Of a stretch of 13,813 bases of DNA, positions 11,610-13,813 are shown piece by piece. Numbering within the stretch: position 1 is the first letter of the stretch; every line of letters begins with the position of its first letter. The position numbers and the translations under genes were made by a program. Below the pieces are notes generated by a model. It was given only the letters and a program-made list of their open reading frames with translations. It did no database searches and was not told the DNA's origin. Origin of the DNA: UMGS1889 sp964540575 (GTDB lineage: Bacteria; Bacillota; Clostridia; Oscillospirales; Ruminococcaceae); contig CAZINI010000069.1 of assembly GCA_964540575.1 (NCBI GenBank), positions 1 through 13,813 on the forward strand. The letters are read 5' to 3'.

Positions 11610-13007
11610 ATGAAATTTATCGGCAGAAAAGATGAGCTGGCAGCCCTTGAGCGTGAATATAAACGTGACGGCGGATTCGTTGTGGTTTACGGCAGAAGGC
11701 GTGTAGGGAAGACCACACTTATCAAGCAGTTTATAAAAAATAAAAAGGCTTTGTACTTTCTGACAAGTCAGGAATCGGGCAGGCAGAACATGTACAATCT
11801 GACTTCGAGGATAGCAGAATTCACAGGGCAATCCTATCTCGGAAAGGCACATCTTGAAAGCTGGGAACAGGTATTCAAAGCATTTGCCGCATATGAACCG
11901 GAGCAGAAAAAGATTCTTGTTATAGACGAGTTTCAATATCTGGTGAAAAGCGATCCGTCGTTTCCGTCAGTATTTCAGTATGTTTGGGACGAGATACTGA
12001 AGGACAGTAATGTTATGGTGATACTCTGCGGCTCGCACATAAGCATGATGGTGTCATCGGTATTGAATCACAGCAGTCCGCTTTATGGCAGACGGACTGC
12101 ACAGATAAGGCTGCGTCCGTTGAAATTCTCGGAGTTTTCCGAAGCGTTTGATGACCGCAGCTTTGAAGAAAGGGTGAAGATATTTTCCATTACAGGCGGT
12201 GTCCCGAAATATATCGATTTCTTTGATAACGGAGAAACGCTTGAAAAGAATGTTGCCGACAATGTCCTTGACAGGTCGGGATTTTTATGCGAAGAGCCGC
12301 TGTTTCTGCTAAGTAATGAGGTAAAAGAAACGTCGGGATATTTTTCGATACTCAAAGCAATATCAATGGGAAATCATCGAATTTCGGAAATAGCAGCTGT
12401 TCTTGAACAGAAAACCAATGAGCTTAGTCCATATCTTGCAACGCTGACAGATTTGTTCCTTGTGGAAAAGCGTGTGCCTGTTACGGAACGTAATCCTGAG
12501 AAAAGCCGAAAGGGACTATACTTTATCAGTGATAATTTCATCGATTTCTGGTTTAAGTTTGTTTACCCTTATAAAAGTGAGTTGGAGCTGGACAATATTG
12601 CGTTTGTTGAGAGCAAGCTGAGAAATAATCTGGTTGATAATCATGTCAGCTTTGTATTTGAGCAGATCTCACGGGAGATACTTTCGGACATCTGCCGAGA
12701 TGGGAAACTCGATTTTACTATTTCCCGAATCGGTTCATATTGGAACAGCAATGTTGAGATAGATGTGGTTGCTGTTGATGAAAACAGTAAGCGGATAATT
12801 GCGGGAGAATGCAAGTTTTATGATAAGCCTGTTGGGATCAAGGTGTACTCGGACCTTGTAAAGAAATGTGAAAGCATATCGGAATTCGGCGGTTATGAGG
12901 TCATGTACGCAATTTTTTCGAAAAGTGGTTTTGATGATAGGCTTAGAGAGATTGCAGAAAATAACAGCGGTCTTGTTTTGATAAATGAAGAGAATATCGT
13001 GGACTGA
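11610..13007 (+). CDS. AAA-type ATPase with DUF234 nuclease-like C-terminal domain
   Basis: A 465-residue protein of the archaeal-type ATPase (PF01637) plus DUF234 (PF03008) family. GRRRVGKT at 28-35 is the Walker A loop and KILVIDEFQYL at 101-111 the Walker B. VILCGS (137-142) is the sensor strand and YGRRTAQIRLRPLKFSEF (159-176) the family hallmark arginine segment. A winged helix-like region lies at about 245-290. The C-terminal DUF234 domain has NFIDFWFKFVYP (309-320) and a PD-(D/E)XK-like core: Glu384-Ile-Asp386 with Glu400-Cys-Lys402 in IIAGECKF. The family function is unsettled. I start at ATG 11610, with GAGAGGTG 5 nt upstream, not at the earlier TTG (11592). It has its own consensus promoter and terminator. 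Confidence 0.88.
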   Translation: MKFIGRKDELAALEREYKRDGGFVVVYGRRRVGKTTLIKQFIKNKKALYFLTSQESGRQNMYNLTSRIAEFTGQSYLGKAHLESWEQVFKAFAAYEPEQKKILVIDEFQYLVKSDPSFPSVFQYVWDEILKDSNVMVILCGSHISMMVSSVLNHSSPLYGRRTAQIRLRPLKFSEFSEAFDDRSFEERVKIFSITGGVPKYIDFFDNGETLEKNVADNVLDRSGFLCEEPLFLLSNEVKETSGYFSILKAISMGNHRISEIAAVLEQKTNELSPYLATLTDLFLVEKRVPVTERNPEKSRKGLYFISDNFIDFWFKFVYPYKSELELDNIAFVESKLRNNLVDNHVSFVFEQISREILSDICRDGKLDFTISRIGSYWNSNVEIDVVAVDENSKRIIAGECKFYDKPVGIKVYSDLVKKCESISEFGGYEVMYAIFSKSGFDDRLREIAENNSGLVLINEENIVD

Positions 13008-13008
13008 G

Positions 13009-13056
13009 AATGACCCGGTACTGCCAAGAGCGGCAGTATCGGGTTTGTCATTTTTT
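13009..13056 (+). terminator. Rho-independent terminator of the ATPase gene
   Basis: AATGAC and CCCGGTACTGCC (13009-13025) pair with GGCAGTATCGGG and GTCATT (13032-13052) across a short loop. A T run to 13056 follows. The stem sequence is nearly the same as that of the terminator at 11409-11465. Confidence 0.88.
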
Positions 13057-13065
13057 CTGAGAAAT

Positions 13066-13167
13066 GTCCGTTTAGGGTATCCCGAATTAACGGACGTTCG
13101 TTTTGGTGCGAAATCAACTTAAAACGGATACATTTTGTTTGTCCGTTTTAAGCATACCTTAAACGGA
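13066..13167. repeat. Cluster of TCCGTTTTAAG half sites, probable res site of the resolvase
   Basis: Related half sites lie at 13066-13074 (GTCCGTTTA), 13087-13095 (TTAACGGAC), 13118-13128 (CTTAAAACGGA), 13142-13152 (TCCGTTTTAAG) and 13158-13167 (CTTAAACGGA). The third and fourth form a perfect 11-bp inverted repeat with a 13-bp spacer; the fourth and fifth form another with a 5-bp spacer. Serine resolvases act on res sites built of such inverted half sites just upstream of their own gene, where they also repress it. Confidence 0.7.
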
Positions 13168-13182
13168 AAGGAAGGGTAATTT

Positions 13183-13743
13183 ATGAAGGTTGGATATGTC
13201 AGAGTATCAACGGAAGAACAGAACACCGCACGTCAGGAAGTGCTGATGGCAGAATTGGAGGTGGACAGGCTGTTCATTGACAGAATGTCGGGCAGATCCA
13301 AAGACCGTCCGCAGCTTACGGAGATGATGGGTTATGTTCGTGAGGGTGATACGGTTATCGTGGAATCTATCTCACGTTTTGCAAGGAACACAAAAGACCT
13401 GCTTGAACTGGTCGAGAAGCTGACCGAGAAGCAGGTTGAATTTATTTCTATGAAGGAGAGGATTGACACCACAACTCCCGCAGGAAAGTTTATGCTGACC
13501 GTATTCGCTGCCGTTGCGGAGCTGGAACGCGGCTACATACTTGACCGTCAGCGGGAAGGTATTGCTATTGCTAAAGCACAGGGAAAGTACAGGGGCAAGC
13601 CTAAGAAGCAGATCGATCAGAAGCTTTGGGACGAGCTGTATGTCAAGTGGAAGAATGGGGAGATAACGGCGGTGGAGTTTATGAAGAAGGTGGGGCTTAG
13701 GAAGTCAGCGTTTTATGAGAGGTTGAAGGATTATTTGCCTTAA
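13183..13743 (+). CDS. Serine recombinase, resolvase/invertase family
   Basis: A 186-residue small serine recombinase of the Tn3 resolvase/Hin type, which cuts and rejoins DNA at paired sites through a phosphoserine link. The catalytic domain is residues 1-120: GYVRVST with nucleophile Ser9, RPQL (42-45), VESISRFARN with Arg65 and Arg68 at 60-69, and TPAGKFMLTVFAAVAELER (98-116). The E helix runs into DRQREGIAIAKAQGKYRG (121-138), and residues 145-186 form the DNA-binding helix-turn-helix (ITAVEFMKKVGLRKSAFYERL). The length is normal and no key residue is missing. GGAAAGGAAGG lies upstream of ATG. Its likely res site is directly in front. The remaining 70 bases to the right edge hold no gene that I can support. 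Confidence 0.92.
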   Translation: MKVGYVRVSTEEQNTARQEVLMAELEVDRLFIDRMSGRSKDRPQLTEMMGYVREGDTVIVESISRFARNTKDLLELVEKLTEKQVEFISMKERIDTTTPAGKFMLTVFAAVAELERGYILDRQREGIAIAKAQGKYRGKPKKQIDQKLWDELYVKWKNGEITAVEFMKKVGLRKSAFYERLKDYLP

Positions 13744-13813
13744 ATTTGGCAATTACTATGTAACCGTCAAACTCTCCCCCGACATAAAAAACCAACCCTC
13801 CGCCGAACAAAAT

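Noticed and set aside
13744..13813. Possible reading frame entering from the right edge on the minus strand
   Set aside because: Only 70 bases are visible, with several open frames and nothing to choose between them.

Overview
The window looks like accessory DNA of a low-to-mid GC gut Clostridium, probably Ruminococcus-like (Oscillospiraceae). This placement is inferred from strong GGAGG-type ribosome binding sites, consensus TTGACA/TATAAT promoters, and the gene families present: a PD-(D/E)XK_2 (Rpn) protein with a RAEG-repeat tail, a DUF234 ATPase, DUF960, and an amidoligase. It holds many mobile-element and defence-type genes and little housekeeping content.

Layout. (1) 1-1273, minus strand: a phage-type recombination module, with a 48-residue membrane peptide, a YqaJ-type exonuclease and the first 36 codons of a probable RecT-like annealing protein running off the left edge. 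(2) 1345-4421: a divergent pair. Leftward is an AlbA_2/Schlafen-type ATPase with a C-terminal winged helix, behind a consensus promoter covered by repeated AAAAGTGAA palindromes. Rightward is an Rpn-family nuclease. (3) 4440-6445, minus: a methyltransferase, a broken thymidylate-kinase-like gene, a uracil-DNA-glycosylase-like gene and a small membrane protein, mixed with short repeats. (4) 6558-8831, minus: an iron-containing alcohol dehydrogenase and a second methyltransferase, each with its own promoter. (5) 8950-11465, plus: a small membrane peptide, DUF960, a zinc-ribbon amidoligase and a class II glutamine amidotransferase. (6) 11534-13056, plus: an AAA ATPase with a nuclease-like DUF234 end. 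(7) 13066-13743, plus: a serine resolvase behind a res-like repeat cluster.

The most striking locus is the Rpn nuclease at 2902-3906. A perfect 9-base Shine-Dalgarno (TAAGGAGGT) sits inside the gene, 7 nt before an in-frame ATG, and would give the last 77 residues as a separate protein. Exactly this unit (Shine-Dalgarno core, ATG, small ORF, stop) is then repeated twice downstream as free-standing genes of 61 and 77 codons. In E. coli Rpn systems such intragenic C-terminal proteins act as antitoxins to the nuclease. The inference here is a toxin-antitoxin or phage-defence locus with one embedded and two extra antitoxin-like cassettes, one of which carries a different central segment.

A second candidate system is the amidoligase plus glutamine amidotransferase pair. 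Their stop and start codons share a base, so they are probably co-translated, and together they could form a two-part amide-bond-forming enzyme with glutamine as ammonia source. The substrate cannot be read from the sequence.
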